64,000 nucleotides of DNA. It comes from Amaurobius ferox. Lineage: Eukaryota > Arthropoda > Arachnida > Araneae > Amaurobiidae. Positions 8,158-19,626 of this stretch are shown one piece after another. Numbering within the stretch: position 1 is the first letter of the stretch; every line of letters begins with the position of its first letter. The position numbers and the translations under genes were made by a program. The stretch lies in the NCBI GenBank assembly GCA_951213105.1, contig OX578136.1, positions 67,740,230-67,804,229 on the forward strand. Reading direction: 5' to 3'. Below the pieces are notes generated by a model. It was not told the DNA's origin. It worked only from the letters and a program-made list of their open reading frames with translations, and did no database searches.

Positions 8158-8460
8158 AACTCCCCATACAACCTGCACAAAAAACAACCCATAAACCTCC
8201 AGCAAGCCCGAACACCACAAAACGTCCCGCCAAACACCAAACGAAGATCCAAATACAAAATTTTCCCAGCCGGCCTACGCTCCCCACCAGAAGCAGGCCC
8301 CTGGACTAAGCCAGAACTAGCAACCGAAAAATAAAACAAAAAACTACCAAAACCAAAAATTTATAAAATAACTTTCCCAAAATCAATAGTATCAATACAA
8401 CCTACAGTTATACAAAAGGGGGGAGAACAAAACCAAAATCCACGTCACAAACTCAACCAA
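8158..8460. repeat. A/C-rich segment, right part of the interrupted element
   Basis: Continues the composition bias of 7041-7250. A plus-strand open frame ends at 8334 in a Pro/Lys-rich peptide, but it begins inside the inserted family A element, so it cannot be a native gene. Confidence 0.45.
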
Positions 8461-9345
8461 AAAGCTTTATAATTCAAATTTGAAAAGGGTTCGAAGAAAG
8501 CTCTTTGCTGCACAAACCAGCACAAACGAACGACATAAATGTTTTTCGAAATTCGTTAAATTTTTGTATGTCAACAAACCCCGTTTCGGCGCCAAACAAA
8601 TGAAAGCTTTATAATTCAAATTTGAAAAGGGTCGGAAAAAAAGTTTTTGCTGCACAAACCAGCACAAACGAATGGCATAAACGTTTTTTGGATATTGATG
8701 TAATTTCTCTCATGTAAACAACAGCTAATCGTGAAATTAGCCCCCCCCCCCTCGGGAAAAGAAATGTCTATAAATCGAAAACGAAAAGAGCACGAACGAA
8801 AATTTTTGCGGCACAAGCTAGCACAAACGTTTTTTTAGAAATTCGTTTAATTTCTTGTATGTCAATAAAGCCGGCTTTCCCGCCAAACAAATAAAAGCTT
8901 TATAGTTCAAATTTGAAAGGGGTCCGAAGAAAACTTTTGTTGCACAAACCAGCACAAACGAATGGCATACACGTTTTTCAGAAATTGATGTAATTGCTCA
9001 AACGAAAGCACAAACGAAGCACAAACGAAAATTTTTGCGGCACAAACCAATGGCATAAACGTTTTTTCGAAATTCGTTAAATTTCTTGTATGTCAACAAA
9101 GCCCGTTTTGGCGCCAAACAAATGAAAGCTTTATAGTTCAAATTTCAAAAGGGTCCAAAGAAAACTTTTTGCTGCACAAACTAATGGCATAAATGTTTTT
9201 TCGAAATTGATGTAATTTCTCTTATGTAAACAACAGTTTAGCGTGAAGTTAGCCCCCACCCCGGAAAAGAAAATTCTATACATCGAAAACGAAAGAAGCA
9301 CAAACGAAAATTTTTGCAGCACAAACGAAGTACAAACGATTCCAA
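8461..9345. repeat. Degenerate tandem array of two alternating modules
   Basis: The phrase AAAGCTTTATA(A/G)TTCAAATTT recurs at about 8461, 8602, 8894 and 9124, each time followed by GCACAAACCAGCACAAACGAATGGCATAAACG-like modules and by ATTCGTTAAATTTCTTGTATGTCAA or ATTGATGTAATTTCTCT. Spacing varies (about 141, 292 and 230 bp), so copies were gained and lost by module. A C11 tract lies at 8741-8751. Small open frames here are by-products of the repeat. Confidence 0.8.
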
Positions 9346-9480
9346 TAGTTTTTGTCGTTTGTGCTTGCCACGAGGGGGCCAACTTCACGCAGCCCGTCTA
9401 CAGCTCGCAGATTCTCGATTTATCAAAAACGCTACAGCAGCAAGTTTCGGATTCCTGAATCTCTGCGCATGCGCGAACGC
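9346..9480 (+). promoter_or_regulatory. Promoter-like module with NRF-1-type and YY1-type sites
   Basis: A GC-richer stretch ends in TGCGCATGCGC (9464-9474, an NRF-1-like palindrome) and GCCATCTTG (9479-9487, a YY1-like site). An inverted relative of about 80 bp lies at 12130-12210 (shared phrases TTTTTGATAAATCG and GCGAGCTGTAGA). Promoter function is inferred from motif pairing only; because it is repeated it may belong to a mobile or duplicated unit. Confidence 0.4.
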
Positions 9481-10126
9481 CATCTTGTTTGTTTTGATCA
9501 CATATCTCAATTGATATTTGACTGTTTGCTTCTCTCTAACATGTCTGATACTGATCTAAATTAAAGTTATAGAAACAACCGGCCCTTTTCAGGGCCATGC
9601 TCTTCTTCGAAATGATTTTATTTTGCAATATGTCTTATATAAGCAATTTGTTTTTTCGAGAGCACTTTTGGTTGCAAAAATACAACTGCATAACTCTTAA
9701 ACTTTCATTATAAAGTAAAGTAAAAATAGATACTTTTTTGAACCACAAGTTCTATTGCATTTTTCCTCGCATCCAGGTTATAATATTTTTGATTTGTCTT
9801 ATCCCATCTTGTTTGTTTTGATGATATATCTCAATTCATATTTGACTGTTTGCTTCTCTTTAACATGTCTGATACTGATTTAAATAAAAATTATAGAAAA
9901 AAAACGGCCCTTTTCATTGTCATGCTCTTCTTCAAAATCCCTTTATTTTGCAATGTGTCTTATATAAGCAATTTGTTTTTTAAGAGAGCACTTTTGGTTA
10001 CAAAAATACAGCTGCATAACTCTTAAACTTTTATTATAGAGTAAAGTAAAAATATATACTTTTGTCCGCATATCCTATTACATTTATCCTCGTATCCAGG
10101 TTATAATTCTTTTGATTTGTCTTCAA
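9481..10126 (+). repeat. Tandem duplication, 324-bp unit, two copies
   Basis: Units begin CATCTTGTTTGTTTTGAT at 9481 and 9805. Both contain ATGTCTGATACTGAT (9541 and 9865), the CGGCCCTTTTCA phrase, TGCATAACTCTTAAACTTT and end in ATCCAGGTTATAAT-TTTTGATTTGTCTT. The copies differ at scattered positions, so the duplication is not very recent. Confidence 0.9.
9581..9596 (+). promoter_or_regulatory. Histone-mRNA-type 3' stem-loop
   Basis: GGCCCTTTTCAGGGCC has a 6-bp stem and a 4-nt loop and matches the metazoan replication-dependent histone 3' stem-loop. The 5' flank AAACAACC is also typical; the 3' flank ATGC is not the usual ACCA. Forty nucleotides upstream is ATGTCTGATACTGAT, encoding M-S-D-T-D, followed at once by a stop. 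The stem is broken in the second unit (near 9907). This could be a histone (perhaps H1) gene relic with its body deleted. Confidence 0.6.
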
Positions 10127-12039
10127 TTTCAGACTAACTATCCAGTGAAATTATAATTTAAATCATAATCCAATTTCACTTATATATGTGGTATTATGTT
10201 TAAACTACACTTATAAATTGCATAATTCATAGTGAAAGTTATTTAGAATATTCTTGCAAAGTTAAAAGAGAAAATGATTGAATTGCAAATTTCACATCAA
10301 AATTTAAATGCATATCAAATTATGCAACCAAGCATATTTAATTGATACATATGTAGTATACAAAAAATTTAAAAGCTTATAAATGAAAATCGTGAATGCA
10401 TCATCCAATTAAAGTAATAGCCATTGGTGAATGTAGCAATTCACAACCTTTTAATTGAAAAGTTTAATTAGTCGCTAAAAATAAAAAAATTACTTTTTAG
10501 TAACTCTATAATTTGGTCTTTGTTTCTCAAAATTAATTGTACCAATATTGTTGAACATTAATATCTGCTGAGAAATTAAATTTAAGTCAATATAAAAGGT
10601 TAGAAGTACAAATTAACAATGTAGAAAGATTGCTGACCCTTGATCCATAATTTAAAAATTAGAAAAAATATTAAGAAGTATATGTTGAGGGTTTGAAACT
10701 AAACATTTCAGTAACGCTTGGTAATTCTTAGATATTCTATCACCTTCATGATTTTGAATCTATTCATGTGTAAAATACACAAAATATTATTTAATATAAT
10801 GATATATGTAATATTTATCATTTTTTAAAAATTTTGTTTTATCAGTTTATATAATAAAATGTTACCAATGTTTCGTGAATTTATTCTCACATTCTGGTTG
10901 AATTTTAAACATCGCCTTCTAAAGGATATGAAACACTTGCGAAGTTACATCTAAGCTGTTATAAAGCCAAGTTTTTGTTTCACAGTCAAACTAACATTAT
11001 CTCATCAATATACATATATATATATAAGGGATTGGGGGGTTCACACCAACCACTGAAACATTTTTGGCAAATCTCTCCATGATGATATTGTAAACCTACA
11101 TTTTAATAAATTTTAGATAAATTTCCCCCACAAAACTCTTTCCTCGTCTGTTTAAAATATGCCCCCTTCAATGTGTGTGTGTATATATATACATATGTAT
11201 AAAAATGTCACCAAGAGTTATTTTTATAGTAAAGGAATTCAAACCATAAAAAAAAGGGTTGGTATCAATCCATAACATCACTTGTATGAATGGTCACAAA
11301 ATGTGATAAAGATACTTATCTTGGGAGTATTGTACAGTTAAAATTATTAAGTAATTTGTAAATATTTTGCTTTTAATAGTTTAATTATAATGAGTTCAGA
11401 CTGAGAATAGTATACTAATGCAATTAAAAACAGAGCTTGTTGGTTTGAACCATGGTTTTTCAGGAAGAGGTGCCCTGGGTTAAAATGAATATATTTTATA
11501 TTTAAAAAAAAAATTCTAAAAAATCACATTCTGCATTGTGTTACATCAGCATTCAGATAAAATCTTCACTTTTCCTTTGTTGAGAAACAATATATTTTTT
11601 CTGAACTGATGATTTAAAATTTATTTTATATTTAAGTTACATCTACAACTGTTATTTTTTATTCGAACTGATCTCTGTACACATATTAATAGTAAAGCTA
11701 CACATTTCTATTTTGATTCGTGGTGTGTGTCGAGGGGGGGGGGGGGCTCTCTCTAGTATATTAAAATATGTGTGCTGATACAAAAATATTAAAAAACATT
11801 ATTTAACATTAGAATTTTCATGAGTAAAATGAAAATAACAGATATTTGATCTTTAAACATGTTGCAAAGTTAATAATAAATTTCATCGTCAATTCTATAA
11901 CGTGTGGTTAAATTTAATTTTAATTTCAAAAAATGAATTAAAGCTACTTTTGTTACAAACTGATAAAAATTTTATCTACGATATTTGTCAATCGAGCCTC
12001 CATTCCTGCATGAAATCGTAGATCATGTAATTTATTCCT
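10127..12039. other. AT-rich DNA without a supported gene
   Basis: Nothing recognisable beyond TATATA tracts (11010-11026, 11182-11200) and a G13 tract at 11734-11746. No open frame with coding-like composition was found on either strand. Confidence 0.6.
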
Positions 12040-12330
12040 TTAAATCGAGAAATTTACTTTATAAACCGGTGTAGAAAGAGAAACTGCAAGAACAAACATC
12101 GAGTCCCGCGAAATCCACATCATCGCGAAGTTCACGCGCATGCGTAAAAAGCTAAACTGAGTGCTGCAGTGTTTTTGATAAATCGCAATCCGCGAGCTGT
12201 AGATGCTAGTTGTGGTTCTAAGCACAGATAAGTTTTCGTCGAGCGAAATAGGGTTATAACATTGAAAATCGTCTTGGACCCAAACCAGACCATCGCCAAA
12301 AGTGCGCCAACCCGCATTTTGGTCTATCTC
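12040..12330 (-). repeat. Diverged inverted copy of the 9346-9480 promoter-like module
   Basis: Contains CGCGCATGCG (12135-12144), GTGTTTTTGATAAATCGCA and GCGAGCTGTAGATG, the reverse-complement order of the module near 9390-9474. It is GC-richer than its flanks. Overlapping minus-strand open frames of 61 codons here show no coding signature. Confidence 0.5.
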
Positions 12331-12428
12331 TAATGGCCGCTGCGAAAACGCAACTGTCGAGAGTGACAGGTCTGTATAATATTAGTCTGTGGTCAGAATC
12401 TTACCTAAAAGTGGCCAAAAATGAGAAT

Positions 12429-12512
12429 GGGATAGTACAGTAAAAACACAGTACATGGGATAATACGGTAAAAACACAGTGCATGGGATAATACTGTACA
12501 AAATAACAGTAA
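12429..12512 (+). repeat. 28-bp tandem repeat, three units
   Basis: Units start GGGATA(G/A)TAC at 12429, 12457 and 12485 and share GTAAAAACACAGT(A/G)CAT. A related phrase, AAAATGAAAATGGGATAATACG, recurs singly near 12676, so the array probably grew from a dispersed segment. Confidence 0.85.
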
Positions 12513-12956
12513 AATGTACGACTTAAATAACGATAACACTCTTTCAAATAAACCATTTCAAATCAAAACAAAATATGCACTATTATGATGTTGCACGATG
12601 CGTAAATAGTTGCCAGAATGGAGTGTTCTCTAAATCAAAATAGGGATTGCTTGAATCCCACCAAATAATCGGCAAAAATGAAAATGGGATAATACGACAT
12701 GTGTACAAGATTTTATTCAAAGAAGAAGGGTTTTGCACCTTAAAATTTTCAGAAATTAATCGTAATAAACCTGATTCCATTGTAATGATTATACAGGACA
12801 TACACAATAAATAAACTGATTTTTTAAATTAATTATCAAGCAGAATACCTGCTGTTTCACTAGTATAAAATAAAGCAAAAGTTTGTGAAGTATTTATCAC
12901 TATACTTTAGTAATGTTTCCGAAAATGCCTTGAAATTATGATGCAGTGTAAACTGG

Positions 12957-13496
12957 GGTACTTACGTATTATCGCAACCATGACAAAACGTAATTGATGT
13001 ATCGTCCAATAAAGGTCCCGATCGATTCCAAGGACAACATGCAACAAAGTGATCTGTATGAGGACCCACGTTCGAGCGGGTTCGAACTGGTTGGGGGACG
13101 TACGCACCGCTGGGACTGTGTCGTCAGACAGGCCGGCTTCGCCGGACCAAGTCACAGAGCATACTAGACTCGCTTCTGGGACCGGCGCACGGCGCAAGGA
13201 CCGTGACAACATGCAGCCAAGTGATCTGTATGAGGACCCACGTTTGAGCGGGCTCGAACTGGTTGAGAAAAACCCAGAAGCGAGTCTAGTATGCTCTGTG
13301 ACTTGGTCCGGCGAAGCCGGCCTGTCTGACGACACAGTCCCAGCGGTGCGTACGTCCCCCAACCAGTTCGAGCCCGCTCGAACGTGGGTCCTCATACAGA
13401 TCACTTTGTTGCATGTTGTCCTTGGAATCGATCGGGACCTTTATTGGACGATACATCAATTACGTTTTGTCATGGTTGCGATAATACGTAAGTACC
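12957..13496. mobile_element. Foldback DNA transposon with 224-bp arms and 8-bp target duplication
   Basis: The arms 12957-13180 and 13273-13496 are near-perfect reverse complements, starting GGTACTTACGTATTATCGC; I noticed one mismatch. The element is flanked on both sides by TAAACTGG (12949-12956 and 13497-13504), an 8-bp target duplication as made by hAT and some other DNA transposons. The 92-bp centre holds a third partial copy of the arm (about 13203-13266) in the left-arm orientation. GC content is far above the surroundings. No transposase; a non-autonomous, recently moved element. Long open frames on both strands here are mirror images caused by the palindrome. Confidence 0.9.
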
Positions 13497-13544
13497 TAAA
13501 CTGGTTATACTGAACTAGGGTTATAATGACCGCTGGTTTATAAT

Positions 13545-13855
13545 GTACTAAATTCAAAGTCTCTATATATTCTATATACATTTTGTAATCGGACTTCATT
13601 TTAAGTGAGCTCGTGTATAAGAAAACTTCGGCTAATTAAATTTATAAAAAAACTTAACTAAAAAATGCTTCAAATTGAATTCATGGATAATGCATTTTAA
13701 AATGGTTACAAATAGCAAAATATAAATATGAAATTATTTGAAAACTGCAAATTCCGTGTAATTTCAAACAAATATCCATATTTGAAACCAATAAAACTCA
13801 TGCAAATGTATATAAATAAGGAAAAATATTTAAATTACATAAAAATGCTACAGAA
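13545..13855 (+). repeat. Local duplication, copy 1 (partner 14695-14965)
   Basis: Shares in order: GTAATC(G/A)(G/A)ACTTCATTT, CGTGTATAAGAAAACTTC, CATTTTAAAATG, AACAAATATCCAT, AAAACT(C/A)AT and a TATTTAAATTA end. The copies are clearly diverged. No gene seen between them except a SINE fragment. Confidence 0.7.
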
Positions 13856-14193
13856 ATAGCTTTAAAGTAAAACATCATTAAAAATACAGCATAAAACAAA
13901 TTTTAACAATATCAATATGTTCGGAGATATATAACGGAGGTGGTGCCTTTAATCTCTTTGTGTTTTGTCTTAACTTGTTGTGTGAAGAAAACTGATTTAT
14001 GAATAAACAAACTTTATTACATTTTAATTAATGAACTGAAATAAAATTAAGGGTTTTTTACATTGAACTTCTCAAATACTAAGTGGAAGCTGCTTTACAT
14101 CAAACAGGGGGTCCAGCATAATATTTCGAGTTTGACGGAGATCTATTTATAAAATATCAAAGTTTTTTCCCATTAATTGAAACTTAGTATGAA

Positions 14194-14259
14194 CTGTTTA
14201 CACCTTTCTGGTAGGTCGGACGGTCTGGGTCGAAGAAGAAGAAGAACTGTTTTGTATAA
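14194..14259 (+). mobile_element. SINE-like fragment with trinucleotide tail
   Basis: ACACCTTTCTGGTAGGTCGG followed by ACGGTCTGG and a GAAGAAGAA tail. The same phrase occurs inverted at 57880-57920 with a GTTGTTGTT tail. Two copies in opposite orientation with simple-repeat 3' tails suggest a retroposed element end; the open frame across it is chance. Confidence 0.5.
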
Positions 14260-14694
14260 AATGAGGAACAGTACATTGAAATGTATATATACAATATCCA
14301 CTGTGTATAAATACTTCTGTTTACAGTTAAATCTTGTTAAACCACCAGACTCAAAATTAATTTACAGATTACAATTATATCCTAACCTTTTACATAATAT
14401 GTAACTTCCCAATCACAATCTGTCATGCATTTCAAAAGGCTGATATTACAGCATTTCTATGACAAACATTTATATTCATCATAGAAAAAATCTCTGAAAA
14501 TTCTATATACATAGCAGGATTAGAAATTTTTGCTCGGAATTTACTCCCCAAAAGATTCTTTTACTTATCAGTACCATATAAATAACATTGCATAACGTTT
14601 GCCATTTCTTATACATTGTAAACATTGAAGAAAAATAATATATGTAGATTTTTTTGCTATTCAGATGAAAACGTCTACTTAGTATGACCTCATC

Positions 14695-14965
14695 TACAAA
14701 TGAAAATTGTGTACCCTGTACATTATGTAATCAAACTTCATTTGAAGCGAACTCATGTATAAGAAAACTTCACGATAAAATACTACGAACTAAATTCCTA
14801 TATACCACATTTTAAAATGTTTACGAATAACAAAATATGAAAAAATTATTTTAAAATTGTGAGTTCAATGTAATTTTAAATAAATATCCATTTTTGGTGG
14901 TGATAAAACTAATAGAAATATATATAAATTAAGAAAATATTTAAATTAAAACACTACACATTACT
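14695..14965 (+). repeat. Local duplication, copy 2 (partner 13545-13855)
   Basis: Diverged copy of the segment about 1.15 kb upstream; see shared phrases there. Confidence 0.7.
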
Positions 14966-15231
14966 TCATACGGATTTGTCTGATGAACCGTATAATATCC
15001 TTCACTTCTGAATCACGTGTACTGATACAACAAAACCAATGGATACTATCAGCATGTATTGCTTCTACCCCAAGTCTAGATACAATACAAGAAGTCAAGG
15101 TACTTTTCATGTCTATTTATTTACTTTATTTTATTGCAATAATTTGTTTTAAAAAAATTTTGGGAAATATAAGTACTTCTGAACAAGAGAAATTATGTGA
15201 TTTCACTCGAGCTATTAAATTGATTTAAATT

Positions 15232-15480
15232 TCATTTTATTTGCCAGATCTAGATAGTATCTTACTTAGACAAACATGATTTTTAATATGCTGCCTATGT
15301 CTCGATATTATTTAGAGCTAGCTGCACGAACAAAAAATAGACTATTTTTTAAGCTTTTGTTTGTTTTCTTTGCAATATATAGAATACTATATATATATAT
15401 ATATGTTACATACATACTGTGTATGTTTGATGCTGTTTTCCATTAATCTTCCTTTGAAATGCTGAAATAAATCATTTGTA
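15232..15480 (+). repeat. Segment duplicated at 18038-18283
   Basis: Both copies run TTTCATTT(T/C)ATTT(G/A)CCAGAT, TAGATAGTATCTT or its variant, a TTTGTTTG-TTTCTTTGCAATAT phrase, a TATATA tract, then TATGTTTGATGCTGTTTTCC. They bracket the tandem duplications between 15590 and 17985, so the whole block grew by repeated unequal exchange. Confidence 0.75.
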
Positions 15481-15589
15481 ATTAACACTTTGCTGGCAGG
15501 TTGTGAGTATACTCATGTTTGCATGGCCACATGTTGCTGACCAGTCACAGTGTTTTCATGTCACTATATTTAAAATATATTGTTGCTTG

Positions 15590-16545
15590 GGGGGGGGGGG
15601 GAATCCCAGAGTATGTGGAGTATACTTTCCCAAAGGAAAGTGCAACAAAACTCAATATGTTTGTAAAATTTGTTGTGTATCATTGCACGTAGGTAAATGC
15701 TTTACAGTATAATGTACCTGAAAAAATTATTAAATATATGTAGTAAGTTTCATTTCAATGCATGCGTATAAATAAAGTTTATTGAAGCTTATTTAGATGT
15801 TTTGATTTTACTTGGGGGGGGGGGGGGATCCCAGAGTATGTGTAAATAAAGTTTATTGAAGCTCATTTAGATGTTTTGATTTTACTTGAGGGGGGATCCC
15901 AGAGTATGTGTAAATAAAGTTTATTGAAGCTCATTTAGATGTTTTGATGTTACTTGGGGGGGGGGGGGGGGGGCAGAGTATGTGTAAATAAAGTTTATTG
16001 AAGCTTATTTGGATGTTTTGATGTTACTTGGTGGGAGGGAATCCCAGAGTATGTGGAGTATGCTCTTCCAAAGGTAAGTGCTGAAGGTCCAGACTTTTCG
16101 GCTGACCCAGAGAGTTTGCAACAACTATTTGAGAGATTCGCCAAAGGTAAGTACAGCAATGTGTATCATTGCACATAGTAAATGCTTACAGTATACTGTA
16201 CCCCAAAAAAAGTATTAACTATATGTAGGTTCAAAAGTTTCATTTCAAGTAATGCTATGTAAATAAAGTTTATTGAAGCTTATTTAAATGTTTTGATTTT
16301 ACTTTTTGGGGGGGGGGGGGGATCCCAGAGTATGTGTAAATAAAGTTTATTGAAACTTATTTAGATGTTTCGATTTTACTTGGAGAGGGGGGTGGATCCC
16401 AGTGTATGTGTAAATAAAGTTTATTGAAGCTTATTTAGATGCTACTTAGGGGGGTGGATCCCAGAGTATGTGTAAATAAAGTTTATTGAAGCTTATTTAG
16501 ATGTTTTGATGTTACTTAGGGGGGTGGGGAATCCCAGAGTATGTT
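15590..16545 (+). repeat. Poly-G-bearing minisatellite, about 75-bp unit
   Basis: About eight variable units of the form TGTGTAAATAAAGTTTATTG, AAGCTTATTTAGATG, TTTTGATTTTACTT, a G tract, then ATCCCAGAGTA. Long G tracts lie at 15589-15601, 15814-15827, 15956-15973 and 16308-16321; other units have broken G runs. The G-strand could form quadruplex or triplex structures. Every unit end repeats the acceptor-like CCCAG|AGTATGTG of the exon-like segment at 16048. Confidence 0.9.
16048..16146 (+). CDS. Exon-like segment, protein not identified
   Basis: 99 nt bounded by an acceptor-like CCCAG (ends 16047) and a strong donor G|GTAAGT (16147). Exactly one frame is open, entering in phase after two bases and leaving after one, with a coding-like peptide: Y-V-E-Y-A-L-P-K, then SAEGPDFSADPESLQQ and L-F-E-R-F-A-K. 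Other frames stop within the segment. Its 5' end (AGTATGTGGAGTAT) is repeated in the surrounding minisatellite, including a partial copy at 15607. It may be a real exon of a host gene extending beyond recognition or a relic; no neighbouring exon could be joined with confidence. Confidence 0.45.
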
Positions 16546-16568
16546 CTTCCAAAGGAAAGTGCAGTGAA

Positions 16569-17278
16569 ACTCAATATGTTTGTAAAACTTATGTACCATT
16601 GCATATAGGTAAATGCTTTACAGTATACAGTACCCGAAAAAATTATTAAATATATGTAGTAAGTTTCATTTCAATGCATGCTGTGTAAATAAAGTTTTTT
16701 GAAGCTTATTTAAATGTTTTGATTTTATATTCAATTGCCGAAACATTGCCCACTACACGGAATAGCTTTGGCTTGAAATAGTCAGTCAGCAATATGTTAA
16801 AACTTATTTTTGATCTCTACAAGATCTCGTCTAATATTCTCTGTAAAAATACAAACCATATAACATATGGTATGCCACAGACGATAGATGTGCTGGATGC
16901 ATTTTTATTTCATTCAATTGTGAATTGTTTATGTTTTTTTGTAATATTTCGCTTCTAATTAGAATCATTTGTCAAGATTTAAAACAGAACAATATTTTTT
17001 AAAAGTTTTGTCATATGCAAAAATTAACTTGAAAATTACATTTTTTGAAAAACTAATTATGAGTAAATAAAACATTGTACAATGCTTAACAGATCCAACC
17101 ACAACAATACCATTGAAGCACTTTTCAAAGATAAAACATTTAATGTGTGGAAGTACTTTGTATTAATCTGTACAGAAAAATAAAATTGATCTCTCATAGC
17201 AGTAGCATAGTTGAAAGCATGGTAAAAAATACCATCGTTGGAAGTCACCTAAAACAATTAATTTCTATTTTGCCATTA
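16569..17278 (+). repeat. 710-bp tandem duplication, unit 1
   Basis: Starts ACTCAATATGTTTGTAAAACTT; the same phrase begins the next unit 710 bp on. Shared landmarks include GCCGAAACATTGCCCACTAC, GATAGATGTGCTGGATGC and GATCCAACCACAACAATACC. Confidence 0.9.
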
Positions 17279-17985
17279 ACTCAATATGTTTGTAAAACTT
17301 CTGTAACATTGCATATAGGTAAATGCTTTACAGTATACCGTACCCGAAAAAATTATTAAATATATGTAGTAAGTTTCATTTCAATGCATACTGTGTAAAT
17401 AAAGTTTATTGAAGTTTATTTAAATGTTTTGATTTTATTTTCAACTGCCGAAACATTGCCCACTACACGGAATAGCTTTGGCTTGAAATAGTCAGTCAGC
17501 AATATGTTCAAACTTATTTTTGATCTTTAAAAAATCTCGTCTAATATTCTCTGTAAAAATACAAACCATATAACATGGTATACCACAGACGATAGATGTG
17601 CTGGATGCATTTTTATTTCATTCAATTGTGAATTGTTTATGTATAAAGTTTTTGTAATATTTCACCTCTAATTAGAATCATTTGTCGAGATTTAAAACAG
17701 AATAATAATTTTTAAAAGTTTTGCCATATGCAAAAAATAACTTGAAAATTACATTTTTAAAAAAAATAATTGTGAGTAAACAAAACATTGTACAATGCTT
17801 AATAGATCCAACCACAACAATACCATTGAAGCACTTTTTAAAGATAAAACATTTAATGTGTGGAAGTACTTTGTATTAATCTGTACAGAAAAATAAAATT
17901 GATCTCTCATAGCAATAGCACAGGTGAAAGCATGATAAAAAATACCATTGTTGGAAGTCACCTAAAGCAATTAATTTCTCTTTTG
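17279..17985 (+). repeat. 710-bp tandem duplication, unit 2
   Basis: Second copy with scattered substitutions and small indels. The paired minus-strand open frames in the two units (near 17057-17248 and 17749-17961) are the same non-coding sequence twice. Confidence 0.9.
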
Positions 17986-18037
17986 TCATTATTATGTATA
18001 TGCGATTATATTATATGCAGATTCCACAATTTGCTTA

Positions 18038-18283
18038 AAATTTAAATTTCATTTCATTTACCAGATTTAGATGGTATCTTGCTTAGACATAATATTTTAT
18101 AACCTGCCATGTTTTGATAATAGAATGTCTATTTCCAAGAATAAATAGATTATTTTTTTCTGAAAGCTTTTTGTTTGCTTTCTTTGCAATATGTAGTTTA
18201 CTATATATACATATGTTACATATACTGTCTATGTTTGATGCTGTTTTCCAATTTGAAATGATGAATTATATCATTTGTGTTAA
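18038..18283 (+). repeat. Diverged copy of 15232-15480
   Basis: See the partner entry; order of landmarks is the same. The TATATA tract is shorter here. Confidence 0.7.
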
Positions 18284-19626
18284 AACCCTATTTTTGATCT
18301 CTATAAGATTTCGTGTAATATTCAACGTAAAAATACAAATCAAATAACACATGGTAAGTCACAGATATGATGGATGCATTTTTTTCCCTATTCGACCATG
18401 ACTTGCTTATGCATAAAGTTTTTGTAACATGTTGCAACATTTTATCCCTAATTGGAATCATTTGGAGATTTAAGAAAAAAACAATCATTTGTGAAAGTGT
18501 GACTATATGCAAAAAATAACTTTATACATTTTTTTTTTCATTCGACCAAACAATTCAAAATATATGAAATTTCAATGTAATATATAAAAATAATGAAAAG
18601 CATGATCATATATCACTACAAAGATGTAATATAATTTCTAAAAATGTTTGTTTACTTTTTATTATTCAACATGGTTGGTTTATTTGGTATGTATCTTAAA
18701 TGAAATCAACTTTTTGGGATTGAGTTCAAAACAACATCCAGAGATGAGTAGCTAGTTATGAAACTGCTCAACTTCAAACAGGTCATATGTCCATAATTTT
18801 ATTATAAATAAATTAATATTTACTCATTCAAAACAATTATTTGTGTGTCATACCTAGTCTTAATTTCAACCATAATATGACACACATGGGATATTTTAAT
18901 GAGAATTTTTTTTTCCCATATTTAATTTTTGATCTTAAAATATGGTTACAATGGATAATTTCTTCAGATTTGTCCTATTTCACTATTTTATAGTGGTGTT
19001 TAAAGTGCATACTATTTTGTAGTGGTGTTTTATACTTTGCTTAATGTAATTTCTTACTTGATATCTTAGTGAAATGAAAATAAAAGGAATTAACCAATAC
19101 TTCAAGTTGATTTTTAGAAAATAAAATTCAACAGATAATCATTAACTTTAAAAATACAGAAGACGTATTTAATTATAAAATTATAAACTGATATATTAAG
19201 TTTAAGTTTTTATCTTATATTGTGAAAATGTGGTATTATTTTTAAATATCATGCACTCTTTAAAGTTTTAAAATATTACTTTGAATTAAAATGATTGGTT
19301 AGGTTTTGTACACATAGAATATGCAGAAAAATCTGATATTTTTTTACAATGTAAACTACATCAGTAGAAAACCACGTATTGTACATCAAATGTAGAATAC
19401 ATATTCTATATGCCCAACCCTGATGCATACTACAATTGTAAGTATGCATCCCTTATTAAAAATTATTTTCATGTGTATAAGAGAAATTTAATTTTGTTCA
19501 TTCTTTCCATTAAAATGAATCAGAGTAAATGTTAATTACATTGTAATAGATGAACAATTGCTCGTACATTTATTGCATATTTTCAACCATTCAAAATATA
19601 TAATTTATAATAGATTTTATGCATAA

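Noticed and set aside
9243..9564. Three overlapping plus-strand frames of 66-71 codons
   Set aside because: They span the tandem array, the promoter-like module and the duplication start; no consistent frame is kept in the repeat copies.
13049..13140. GGTTCGAACTGG-like phrase resembling a tRNA B box
   Set aside because: It lies in both arms of the foldback element with no matching A box at the right distance.
12907..13513. Long open frames on both strands (165 and 154 codons) with the same N-terminal peptide
   Set aside because: They are mirror readings of the foldback element's inverted arms; no protein family is recognisable and both frames cross the element's borders.
14983..15226. 81-codon frame with a possible donor near 15100
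   Set aside because: The donor-like site is weak, no acceptor pairs with it, and the second half looks like plain AT-rich DNA.
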